Source of the DNA: Caballeronia mineralivorans PML1(12)
GTDB lineage: Bacteria > Pseudomonadota > Gammaproteobacteria > Burkholderiales > Burkholderiaceae
Length of the DNA stretch: 64,000 nt
Assembly: GCF_001028175.1 (NCBI RefSeq)
Contig: NZ_AEJF01000245.1
Location: 1 to 64,000 of the forward strand
Reading direction: 5' to 3'
Each line of letters begins with the position of its first letter. Within the stretch, counting starts at the first letter, position 1. The notes under the pieces were generated by a model that saw only the letters and a program-made list of their open reading frames with translations, did not search any database and was not told where the DNA came from. Shown here one piece after another: positions 55,896-64,000 of this stretch. The translations under genes and the position numbers were made by a program.

Positions 55896-56676
55896 ACTTC
55901 TCCGGAGGGACTGCGTCATAGCCTCTTAACTTAGAAGTCAAATGATGTGAGGGTATTGCCGCTGCCCGCCGCCTCTTTATTCATAGACCGCAAGCGGACA
56001 ATCAGCCGTTATTCCATTCGCTGGTTCACCCAGCGCAATGTCGGTAAGGACGATCAGCGGGTTTCCGCGCCACTGCAGCAACGATCAAGTTTCCAGGCAA
56101 CTCGACAGAGACTCGCCACCGGAAGTATCGCCTGTGCGGAAAAGGATATTCGATGCCCGATCGCTCGTCCTTGCACAAAATTGCGATTCACCGGCATTTT
56201 TCTCCATCGGTGAAAGACCGCAGAAAGCTTGACCGAATGTTGTGATTCGTCGAATTCGCATCTTTGCTCGGTCAGCCATCTATCCCACACGTCGCCCCGA
56301 GATAGGGCGCGACCCCTCAGTGCCTTTCGTCCCGGAAGCGCCGAGATGTTGCAGAAATTGGCGAGCAGGGTAACTGCGCAATCGGACGTGGCGCGAAATG
56401 TGTCATGCTACCAAGTTCGGCTTCCTCCGTTTCTTGGAAGCCAAGCCTGGTGATCATTGAGTCAATGCTGATCCAAGCCTAGAATGATGACGACCGTCGA
56501 TCAATCGACCGGGCCGTCCTTCTCACCAACCACGTGACGGGAACGACCGGCTGTCGTCTAATCGATGAGATATGGTTCAAGCGAGACCAGCGCGAGAAAT
56601 CTTTCTACGTAAGACCGGAATTTCACCGACCGGTCTTCACCAAATCGATCCCGTTGATCCTCGCCAAGGAGACAAT
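55896..56676. other. Divergent gene-free stretch
   Basis: No gene recognised in either strand. It lies between the divergent lactonase-like and AraC genes and should contain both promoters. Confidence 0.4.
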
Positions 56677-57615
56677 ATGAAAGACAGTGCGATGACAAAA
56701 TATCAACACCACTCAAATAACAAAACGACGCTGACAACGGTTCCAAAGGTCCGGTTGTATGTCGAGCGTCCTGAAGAGAAAGAAAAGTGGTTTGTGAATA
56801 TCGGGCATGTCACTGAGCGGGGTCGCTGGCGAACCGAGCCTCACGCGCATCCAGAGTATGGCCAGGTGATATTCGTTCGTAACGGACGCGGCGTGATGAA
56901 CCTTGAGGGTTCCAGTGTGCCATTCGAGGGCCCTTGTGTCTTGCTGCTACCGACTGAATGCGTTCATGGACTCGACTACGCGGTCGATGTGGACCGATGG
57001 GTCGTGACGATCGAGGTGGCCTACCTGACGCAAGTCAACAGCAAACTCCACGAATTCATCCAACTGTGGGCGTTACCTCGGATGATTCCACTCTCTTCGG
57101 CGACCGCGGCAGCAACGGAGTTTTTCAGCTTGATCAAAAGGCTCCAACTGGAGCTTGAGTCCAAGGCGGTCGGCCATGTTGTAGGAACGGAAGCACTGCT
57201 TACTTCACTGCTGCTCATACTGGTTCGCGGAACCTGTCTGGACCGGATTGACAACGAAGGCGCAACACGCAACGAGATCCGCCTAGCGGACCGGTTTCGT
57301 GAGTTGATCGATCAGCATTACCGGCAGAACTTGCCGCTACAGGACTATGCGTCAGCGATGGCGGTGTCTTTGGTGCAACTGCGTGCGGCCTGCGCCTCTG
57401 CAACAGGGCAAAGCCCCACCAAGATGATTCACGCACGCATCATCACCGAAGCCAAACGGAACCTCATTTTCGGGGATATGTCCGTGGAACAGATCGCCTT
57501 TGGGCTTGGCTTCTCGGATGCCGCTTACTTCACGCGTTTCTTCCGGAAAGAAGTCGGTCAAGCGCCAAGCCAGTTTCGGGTCACTGCTCGAGACCAGCCG
57601 CATCGTACGAAATAA
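56677..57615 (+). CDS. AraC-family regulator with cupin domain
   Basis: A 312-residue regulator. The N-terminal cupin (residues about 40-110) has TEPHAHPEYGQVIFVRNGRG and is likely ligand-sensing. The C-terminal double helix-turn-helix contains LQDYASAMAVSLVQLRAAC and SVEQIAFGLGFSDAAYFTRFFRKEVG. The pattern resembles HpaA/PobR-type activators of aromatic acid catabolism. The ATG at 56677 has a perfect AAGGAG at spacing 6; an upstream start is unneeded. Confidence 0.9.
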   Translation: MKDSAMTKYQHHSNNKTTLTTVPKVRLYVERPEEKEKWFVNIGHVTERGRWRTEPHAHPEYGQVIFVRNGRGVMNLEGSSVPFEGPCVLLLPTECVHGLDYAVDVDRWVVTIEVAYLTQVNSKLHEFIQLWALPRMIPLSSATAAATEFFSLIKRLQLELESKAVGHVVGTEALLTSLLLILVRGTCLDRIDNEGATRNEIRLADRFRELIDQHYRQNLPLQDYASAMAVSLVQLRAACASATGQSPTKMIHARIITEAKRNLIFGDMSVEQIAFGLGFSDAAYFTRFFRKEVGQAPSQFRVTARDQPHRTK

Positions 57616-58450
57616 ACAGCGATGACGGGGGCGTCTTCGTTTTGTCCGGATAACCGGCGAAGATGCCTTTTCACACAATCGTTTTCTTAAGCGCCGCTCC
57701 ATTTCGGTCAGGAGATGAGTTTCGCGAATCGGCTCTCTCGGGCCGATCCTCCTGCAGTTGCTCACGCTCACTCTCGTTCTCATCGTCTCCAGGCACACTT
57801 TCAATTGGACCGGCAACGCCGACGGCCACGCGCGCATGAACGCGCGCTACCGGCTCAGGCGGGCGCACCGCGCATACCGCACAGCCCGCTTCGGTGGAGA
57901 CCTGCCGCAGGCGTCGCGCCCGTGTTTGCTCAGTGAGTTGAGTTCTACCTGGACCTCATTGGCTTTCAAGGTTGCTACGGAACGTGGCCGTCATCCCAAC
58001 ACGTCGTATTAGTTTTCAATCGCTGCGGGGGATCCGTCTACAACCGCCCATGACTGCGCCCTTCCGCCATCCGACAAAAAATGCCAGCGAATCTAATTTT
58101 TGTGTAAAGGCAGACGGCCTGGCATCAAATACCATTCCTCACCATCGCGGCAGAATGTCCTGGAATGTCCTGTGTTGGATTGCCCAGCGAGTTGTCGACG
58201 GTGCGGCCGTATCGAGAGTCGGAAAACGACCACGCCTTCCCTATATCAACATAGATCCTGTTTGGACGGAGACATGAAAAACATCGTCAACCAGCCGCAC
58301 GGCGCCAAGTCTGACATTACCCGGGTTTTTTGTTGCAGGGGGTACGGCGGCCGGTTTTGACGACTTTACCCCGAGTATCTGGCTCCCTGTTCGTCCTCGA
58401 CAAATTTGAACGGAAGCGGGGCTGATAAAGAAATCTATATGGATGGAGAC
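57616..58450. other. Gene-free stretch
   Basis: No gene supported. A GGAGACATGAAAAA sequence at 58268-58281 resembles the start region of the Tsx-like gene at 58446 and leads into a 28-codon frame only; it may be a duplicated start region. Other open frames lack support. Confidence 0.4.
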
Positions 58451-59425
58451 ATGAAAAAAATATCAGTAGCTTTGCGCAAACTGCTTCTCAGCGCGGCCAT
58501 GTTCTGCTGTTTGAGCGAGTTCAGTTACGCGGAGGAGTACACGGCACCAAACGATTCCACCACGCCCCAAACCCAGCGGACCCAGACGAACGGCGCCACC
58601 CGCCTCACTGCTCCGGATTTGAAATCGGGAGAGGAAATTGGCGCGCCGCCTGTATCGTGGAACGATACTTATATCGGCTACCGCTATCGCAGGGATTTCC
58701 ACTACCCGGGTGTTCCCGACAAAGTTGCCCAGAACATTGGTTATCTCACCACGATTGGTGGTTTCAAATTCGGTAGCTACGCGTTCAACGTGGATTACCT
58801 CGTATCGAACTCCGCAAACCCGGAGGCAGGCGGTCCGTCCTCGGGCGGGGCGCAGGAGGTGTATAGCGTCGGTCGAGTCGAGTTGAGTGCCGGAAAGATT
58901 CTTGGACGACCGGTGGGCATCGGCATCATTCGGGATGTCGGCTTGACCGGCGGCTACGAATTCGGCACCAAGAACGACGCATACGGAGAGCGTGCACGGA
59001 TGATCGTTTTCGGGCCGACCATCGAGTTTGCGTTGCCGCGAGGGTTTCTGAACCTGACCGCGGGTCTTCGAACCGAGAGCAACCATAACGGTATTACCGG
59101 CGTGGATGTGCATTTCAATACTGCGTGGCACCTCGAGAGCTCGTGGCTCTTTCCGTTTCGGGTGGGACCGTTGCCGCTGGTGTTTCGTGGGTTTGCGAGC
59201 ATGACCGGACCGAAAGGAAAGGATGGTTTCGGAGTTCAGACAACGACAGAATTTCTCACCCGCGTTTCCCTGCTAGCCGATCTTGGTTCGTTCGCCGGTC
59301 ACCCGCGTGCTGTTTATGCGGGCGTCGGTTACGAGTACTGGCATCACATGTACGGCACGCCGACTAGCGAAACGGTCGGTACTATAACCTCAGCGCCCAT
59401 GCTGATAGCCGAGATTCATTTCTAA
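58451..59425 (+). CDS. Tsx-like outer-membrane beta-barrel protein
   Basis: A 324-residue exported protein. A signal peptide ends near SYA, a linker of about 45 residues follows, and the barrel region starts with WNDTYIGYRYRRDFHYPG and ends in APMLIAEIHF, an aromatic C-terminus. It resembles the nucleoside-specific Tsx family (alternating aromatic strands, GITGVDVHFNTAW and GVGYEYWHHMYGT). The ATG at 58451 follows GGAG; an earlier ATG lies in the same frame. A downstream hairpin follows. It may serve uptake for the MFS carrier behind it. Confidence 0.75.
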   Translation: MKKISVALRKLLLSAAMFCCLSEFSYAEEYTAPNDSTTPQTQRTQTNGATRLTAPDLKSGEEIGAPPVSWNDTYIGYRYRRDFHYPGVPDKVAQNIGYLTTIGGFKFGSYAFNVDYLVSNSANPEAGGPSSGGAQEVYSVGRVELSAGKILGRPVGIGIIRDVGLTGGYEFGTKNDAYGERARMIVFGPTIEFALPRGFLNLTAGLRTESNHNGITGVDVHFNTAWHLESSWLFPFRVGPLPLVFRGFASMTGPKGKDGFGVQTTTEFLTRVSLLADLGSFAGHPRAVYAGVGYEYWHHMYGTPTSETVGTITSAPMLIAEIHF

Positions 59426-59446
59426 TCAGCAGTCCTCGTGAATGCA

Positions 59447-59481
59447 ATCATTGGCGACCCTTCAAGGGGGTTGCCAATGAT
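59447..59481 (+). terminator. Hairpin after the Tsx-like gene
   Basis: ATCATTGGCGACCC and GGGTTGCCAATGAT pair with one mismatch around a 7-base loop, 22 bp after the stop. No T-run follows directly, so it may act as an attenuator or RNA-stabilising hairpin rather than a full intrinsic terminator. Confidence 0.6.
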
Positions 59482-59591
59482 CGTTTGAGGGAATCCATTC
59501 ATGTCGTTTTCCTCCATTTTTTTGCTTCTAAAGTTACATCATCGGCAACGTCCGGCTTGCCTCTGACGCGTTCTTAAATTCCGTAGGTAGT

Positions 59592-60731
59592 TTGTTGAAC
59601 CGAGCGCTCCTGCCTCGATCAACAACCACAGCACATACTGTCGAGAGATACCAGACATTCGGGATAAGGAAGTCCGTGAAATGGCCTGACTCGATCTGTT
59701 TCATGCTGTGGTGCATTGCCGCGGCAGCCACAGGCATGGTCACGACGCTTTCGGCCCTGATCATCATGCGCCTGCTCATCGGCGTGGCCGAAGCCATTGT
59801 GGTCCCTGCCACCTATCGCTACCTCGCCAACAATTTTGAGGAAACTCAGAAAGGCACAGCCCTCGGTATTTTTTCGATTGGCGGCAAGATGGGGCCCGCG
59901 CTCGGCGCGCCAATTGCTGCCTGGATGATCGTCACATATTCCTGGAAGGTGATGTTCCTGGCGACGGGACTTGTCGGACTGTTCTGGCTGGTGCCATGGC
60001 TGCTGATGGTCAGAAACGATTATCCGTCCAGGGAGGAACTCGCGGCGGGGATACACCGGGCCTCCTCAGTGCCGCTCAGAAATCTCCTGGCGAGCCCGGT
60101 CGTCTGGGGCGGGCTGATCAATAATTTTTGCTACAGCTATTTCGCTTTCTATTGCATGACCTGGATGCCGGCCTATCTGGTCGAGCAACAGGGCCTTTCT
60201 CTTGAGAAGTCCGGGCTTTACACCTTCTTCAGCTTTGTTGGAATTGCGATCGTCGCGGCGATTGCGGGATGGTCCGCGGACCGGATTATCGCCCGCGGAA
60301 ACGATGCCGTTGTGGTGCGCAAGTGGTTTATCGTCGCCGGCTTAATTGGGGGAACCACCGTTCTGTTTGGCGCCTATGCCCCGTCGCTTGAGATGGCTTT
60401 GTTCTGGAACGTGCTCTCGCTCTCGCTGCTTGGCCTTGTCACCGCGAACAACCTGGCTCTATGCAAACTGACCTTGATCCCCAAGCAGGCGATCGGATTG
60501 AACACAGGATTGCAGCATGTTGCCACCAGTCTCGCGGGCGGTATATCGGCCAGCCTTTCAGGCTGGTTGCTCCACCTTGGGGGCACCTACGAGTTGCCGA
60601 TGATGGCGATCTTCGCCTTCCTTCTGATCGGCGCCACCAGCACTGTGGTTCTGCTCAAGCGCAAATGGGCACCGAAAATCAACGACATTGCTCACGGACC
60701 ACCGCAGACAGAAACGCAGACTTCTGCTTAG
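59592..60731 (+). pseudogene. MFS transporter (ACS family) lacking its N-terminus
   Basis: The last 350 residues are an MFS carrier of anion:cation symporter type: ALIIMRLLIGVAEAIVVPATYRYL, GTALGIFSIGGKMGPALGAPIAAW and FYCMTWMPAYLVEQQGLS, nine to ten membrane segments, with an ending in a charged tail. The first two segments with the family DR motif are missing, and the first 40 residues (from TTG at 59592) look unrelated. The gene has probably lost its 5' end by deletion or IS activity, so the product is unlikely to transport. Confidence 0.7.
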
Positions 60732-61085
60732 ACGCATGGTGTGGCGTTGTTGAATAAAGAAGAACCCAATCAAAGCACTCCGATACTCGCCCTTTTTAGG
60801 TTTTCGCCGACACCGTCATTCCCGGATTGATCATCCGGTTCAGTGCGGACGCACCGGAGCACGCCTCAGTTTTCTGCTGCGATAGCCTTCGCGCCTTCCT
60901 GGCGTTGCCGACAATGCGTTGCAGCGCTGCGTCACAATTCCGGCATGGTTGTGCAGGTTGTAGCGGGTGACGCACTGCCAGTTTTCATGAAGTGGGTGGG
61001 TGGGCGAGCTTGGTCGCCGAGGCGTTCGTCGCACGCTGCAATCGCGACCGGCGATCTGCAGTCCAGTGCGTGACTTGAGCATCCT
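60732..61085. mobile_element. Possible IS5-type terminus and remnant
   Basis: GCGTTGTTGAATAAAG near 60744 resembles the terminal repeat of IS903-group IS5 elements. On the minus strand the nearby frame reads ALNRMINPGM and then stops, in the style of the C-terminus of such transposases. The other end is not found. The assignment is tentative. Confidence 0.3.
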
Positions 61086-61235
61086 CTATGACCCGACGCT
61101 CGCGTTTTCTCTGTAGTCAAAGTAGTCCTCACCGGTTGAGGTGCCGAGCACCACTTTGTTCCCTCCCGCGAGCGTTATTGCTGCGGCCGTCAAACGACGC
61201 TTCCGCTCATTGAGCGCATACACTTCGTTCACCAT
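61086..61235 (-). CDS. Possible small hypothetical protein (49 aa)
   Basis: Unrecognised. The ATG at 61235 begins MVNEVYALNERKRRLTAAA and the frame runs to a stop at 61086 with protein-like composition. No strong ribosome binding site was found. It may be a small gene or the leftover of a larger one. It lies just downstream of the TolB-like gene on the same strand. Confidence 0.25.
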   Translation of the reverse strand: MVNEVYALNERKRRLTAAAITLAGGNKVVLGTSTGEDYFDYRENASVGS

Positions 61236-61298
61236 TCCATAATGCAAACGCGCCGCGCTTTCACACAGCGCCCTTGTTACACCAATACAATAACCAGA

Positions 61299-63209
61299 TT
61301 ATGGATTGGGAATGTACAGCGGCATCGCTTCTTCCCACAGGGTATCCGTGATCGGATGCTGATCGCTCCCGTCAGCATTCATCACCCAGTTCTGGCCGTC
61401 AGGTTGAAAGCTGTTGTCGTACAGCGCGAGTTCATCCCTGAAGCCATAGACGCCTGAACTGTATGCGATGCGGCCATCCCAGGTCCAGACGGCATGACCC
61501 TGGTTCGCCCCAGGGGTCGTCAAACGGGTCAGGCCCGTGCCATCCGGCTTGATCGTGTACACGTCATAGTGGAATTTGTTCGGATCGCTCGGGTTGACTT
61601 CCTTGCGGGTGAACACAATTTTGCTGCCATCTGGCGACCAGTCCGGCAGGTTGTCCGCTTCAGTGGTCAACACGGTCGTGGTGCGTGTATCAAGATCCAG
61701 AATACGCAGACCTTGGACCTTCGGACTCCACACCCGGTAGACGATTTTCTTACCGTCGGACGAGTAGCTGGGGAAGCCCGCATTCATAGAACCATCGGTC
61801 AGGACTTCCGGGTGGCCGTTCATGGTGCCGTCCGCCTTGATACGCACGATCCGGCCCGGACCTGCACCGCGCGTAAAGAACCAGTCACCCACACCAAAGG
61901 CCACCCACTCGCGATCCGGCGACCACGTAGGCTGGAATGCACCGGCCAGGCCTTGCTTGATCATGACTGGGTCCAAGTCACTGGTAGCCGGATCGTAAAT
62001 GCGTGTATAGCCGGACAAATCGGGATTGGTGACCGCAATGGAGGAATTGATCGCCTTTTCCGTGTACACCAGTTTCTTGCGATCCAATGACAACTGCGGG
62101 AAGACATCAATATATTTGTAGTCCCATGCAGGGTCGAAGCTAAATAGCGGCGTTCCATTCGCATGCGCTGGTCGCATCGTTATTTTTTCGTAAACCATCT
62201 TCGCGCCGTCCGACGAATAGCGAGGCGAGCGAATACCTGTATTGCTAGTCGAGCGGAAAGTGCCGGTGGTGGTATAGATACCTTCTGTGTCACCTCCCTT
62301 GACGTGATAGGCGACGTTGGTCTCGCTCATGTATTGCGGGAACACCTTGAAGCCAGGAGTCGATGTCAATGCCGTTCTCTCAAGGCTGGACACATCCACA
62401 GACACCAGTTGCGAGCTGACCTTGTTGATCCCCTCCGGACGATGTGCGCCCCAGGTCGACTCCACGGGTGTTTCATAAAAAACCACGCGCTTGCCGTCCG
62501 GTGACCAGGACGGTGAACCTTCGTCATAGCCGGGATTGCTGGCAAGTTTCTTCCAGCCGGAGCCATTCGGCTTGATGATATAGATGCTGCTTTCCTGCGT
62601 GCGTTCCCAGCCAACCGGCAGATTGTGGCCGCGCCAATCAGAGCCCGTGTCGGAAGAAAGTGCGAGCCACTTGCCGTCTGGAGACCAGGAAGGTCTGAAA
62701 TAACCATGGGGTTTGGCGGGATCGAATTTCAGCGAGCCCGTGACGTTTTTCAGCGCGCCGGTCGAGATGTTCAGTGTCCAGATATTTGTTGTACCGAAGT
62801 CCTTCGTGCCCCGGCGTGATGAGACAAATGCGATCGTGTCAGGGTCGGTCGGCGAAAAAACGGCGGCATCCGAGACCCCAATGTGATCAGTGAGCCGCTG
62901 CAGGCCCGTCCCATCCACTTTGACACGATAGATATTCGACTGGCCCAGACCGTCACGTTCCGATGAGAATACGATCCACTGCCCATCTTTCGAGAAGGAC
63001 GCGTGATAGTCAAAACCATCAGTCGATATTAGCCGGTGCTCATCGGTGCCGTCTGCATTGGATACATACAACTCGGATGTTACTGGGCCGACGCGATCGA
63101 GCAACAAGGTGCCTTTCGTCGCCGCACCTGCTCCAGTTGGAATCAACATCCAGGCGCCCCCGATGGCTATGCAAGCCAGGAGCTTCTTCAAAGAGGTAGT
63201 CAAATACAC
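61299..63209 (-). CDS. Exported TolB-like (PD40) beta-propeller protein
   Basis: A 636-residue exported protein with a signal peptide ending in TGAGA. It is built of repeated PD40/WD40-like blades: WSPDGKWLALSSD, WSPDGKRVVFYE, WSPDREWVAFGV and WSPDGSKIVFTR among others. Such propellers bind peptides or other ligands in the periplasm (TolB) or belong to secreted hydrolases, but no peptidase domain follows here. It is next to a phthalate-decarboxylase-like gene, and no tol genes are near. The role is unknown. Confidence 0.85.
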   Translation of the reverse strand: MYLTTSLKKLLACIAIGGAWMLIPTGAGAATKGTLLLDRVGPVTSELYVSNADGTDEHRLISTDGFDYHASFSKDGQWIVFSSERDGLGQSNIYRVKVDGTGLQRLTDHIGVSDAAVFSPTDPDTIAFVSSRRGTKDFGTTNIWTLNISTGALKNVTGSLKFDPAKPHGYFRPSWSPDGKWLALSSDTGSDWRGHNLPVGWERTQESSIYIIKPNGSGWKKLASNPGYDEGSPSWSPDGKRVVFYETPVESTWGAHRPEGINKVSSQLVSVDVSSLERTALTSTPGFKVFPQYMSETNVAYHVKGGDTEGIYTTTGTFRSTSNTGIRSPRYSSDGAKMVYEKITMRPAHANGTPLFSFDPAWDYKYIDVFPQLSLDRKKLVYTEKAINSSIAVTNPDLSGYTRIYDPATSDLDPVMIKQGLAGAFQPTWSPDREWVAFGVGDWFFTRGAGPGRIVRIKADGTMNGHPEVLTDGSMNAGFPSYSSDGKKIVYRVWSPKVQGLRILDLDTRTTTVLTTEADNLPDWSPDGSKIVFTRKEVNPSDPNKFHYDVYTIKPDGTGLTRLTTPGANQGHAVWTWDGRIAYSSGVYGFRDELALYDNSFQPDGQNWVMNADGSDQHPITDTLWEEAMPLYIPNP

Positions 63210-63303
63210 AGCGAGATGTCTCCGTTATTTATGCGTAGGTGAGCGATGTGAACCCGCTCGTCCGCTCCATCCTTCCTTACCGTTCCTTCCTGCGAATCAT
63301 CAT

Positions 63304-64000
63304 TCAGCCCAGATTGCCCGTGATGTCATCGAACAGTTCGTCGACGCTCAGACGATGCGGAATGATCTTCTGGTCAAGCGCCCAGTCGATCGCCAATTGA
63401 AGCCCTTTGCGGTTCTCCTCCAGCCCGATCGGCGGAAAGATAGCGGGCACTCCGCTTTCAGTGAGCGCACGGCTTTCTACGATCATCCGGTACAACTCGC
63501 GAACGATGTCTGGGCGCTGCTTCGAAATGTCCTCGTGCACTACGAACATGTGGTTAATCGGCACCACACCCTCGCGCGCAAACCAGTCTTTGGCAGCGGC
63601 TTGCGCATCGGGAACAAGCGTGCGCACACGCGGGTCCTTCGGCATGTCTTCACCGAGCAAGGCTGCACTCAGCTCACCCTCAAGCATCATCTGCGGAATC
63701 GAGGAACCCGCGGGCAAGCGCACGCAGTTATTCGGGTCGCGATACTCAGCGAGATGTCCATCACCGAGCGTCATCCAGCTCACCTTGTCGAGATCGACAC
63801 CGTATTCGTGGCGCAGGATGCCCCGAATCCAGAGCGCTGTCGTCTGGGTATAGGTGCGAACGCCGACCTTCTTGCCCTCTATATCCTTGGGTTTCAGCTC
63901 GCCGAAGTCAATGTTGAAGCCGGCGCAATGATGCTGGAAGCGTCCCGAGATTGGCGTCGGCAACAAGACATAGGGCTTACCATAAGCCTTGGCCTGCAAG
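63304..64000 (-). CDS. 4,5-dihydroxyphthalate decarboxylase-like protein (5' end outside window)
   Basis: The visible 231 residues match the NMT1/SBP-like family that includes 4,5-dihydroxyphthalate decarboxylase (Pht5): GVRTYTQTTALWIRGILRHEYGVDLDKVSW (key features GVRTYTQT and WIRGIL), HLAEYRDP and AREGVVPINHMFVV. The fold is a periplasmic binding protein one, yet some members catalyse decarboxylation. The N-terminus lies beyond the window, so the start is not seen. Whether it is an enzyme or a binding protein cannot be decided here. Confidence 0.8.
   Translation of the reverse strand, partial: LQAKAYGKPYVLLPTPISGRFQHHCAGFNIDFGELKPKDIEGKKVGVRTYTQTTALWIRGILRHEYGVDLDKVSWMTLGDGHLAEYRDPNNCVRLPAGSSIPQMMLEGELSAALLGEDMPKDPRVRTLVPDAQAAAKDWFAREGVVPINHMFVVHEDISKQRPDIVRELYRMIVESRALTESGVPAIFPPIGLEENRKGLQLAIDWALDQKIIPHRLSVDELFDDITGNLG

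Noticed and set aside
57715-58012. Overlapping open frames after the AraC gene
   Set aside because: Mutually overlapping, arginine-rich, no ribosome binding site and no motif.
1-64000. CRISPR arrays and rRNA or complete tRNA genes
   Set aside because: No regular spaced repeats and no complete tRNA or rRNA sequence were seen while reading; a short or divergent tRNA could be missed without a scan.

Overview
The window reads as chromosomal DNA of a GC-rich betaproteobacterium, most likely Burkholderiaceae (Paraburkholderia or Caballeronia type). This rests on protein style: two general porins with the SSVTLYG start, a DUF3138 outer-membrane protein, many solute-binding proteins with matching catabolic enzymes, and Burkholderia-type regulators. 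It is inference from sequence reading, with no database search.

Layout. (1) 1-5230, minus strand: a carbohydrate-type ABC importer (solute-binding protein, two permeases, MalK/UgpC-like ATPase) followed by a DapA/aldolase-family enzyme cut by the window edge. (2) 5.6-14.8 kb: signalling and small genes: a short GGDEF protein, small hypotheticals, a histidine kinase and a convergent single-domain response regulator, a Uma2-family protein, an orphan PhoU, a probably frameshifted cation-efflux gene and an acylphosphatase. (3) 14.8-23.4 kb: a minus-strand catabolic set (aldehyde dehydrogenase, amidase, FAD amine-oxidase-like protein, DUF3138 protein, PotF-like polyamine-binding protein) with a divergent LuxR-type regulator; it looks like uptake and oxidation of a polyamine or other amine. 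(4) 23.9-40.4 kb: an F420-reductase-like protein, then about 13.8 kb of minus-strand genes from a porin down to two regulators: TauD-type dioxygenase, SBP_bac_5 protein, Rieske oxygenase, Dpp-type permeases and double ATPase, LigB/DODA-type dioxygenase, VanB-type reductase, acetamidase/formamidase, LysR and AraC regulators. This is the strongest candidate for an undescribed catabolic system: import, two or three oxygenation steps and amide hydrolysis in one transcription unit. Two SDR genes diverge from the porin.

(5) 40.5-48.3 kb: a degraded mobile region: the 3' end of a tRNA-Leu-like sequence, a terminator, an integrase fragment, an IS6-family element without target duplication, an O-methyltransferase fragment, a DUF3500-HupE gene pair, a LysR relic, and a lone AT-rich GspD secretin gene. 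(6) 48.8-54.7 kb: a histidine kinase, a chemotaxis receptor and a porin, with eroded relics of an EAL domain, a second porin, an MmgE/PrpD protein and an IS5-type transposase between them. (7) 54.7-64 kb: a lactonase-like beta-propeller, an AraC regulator, a Tsx-like outer-membrane protein, a 5'-truncated MFS transporter, a secreted TolB/PD40 propeller and a 4,5-dihydroxyphthalate-decarboxylase-like protein cut by the window end. The relics show gene decay concentrated between about 40 and 61 kb.
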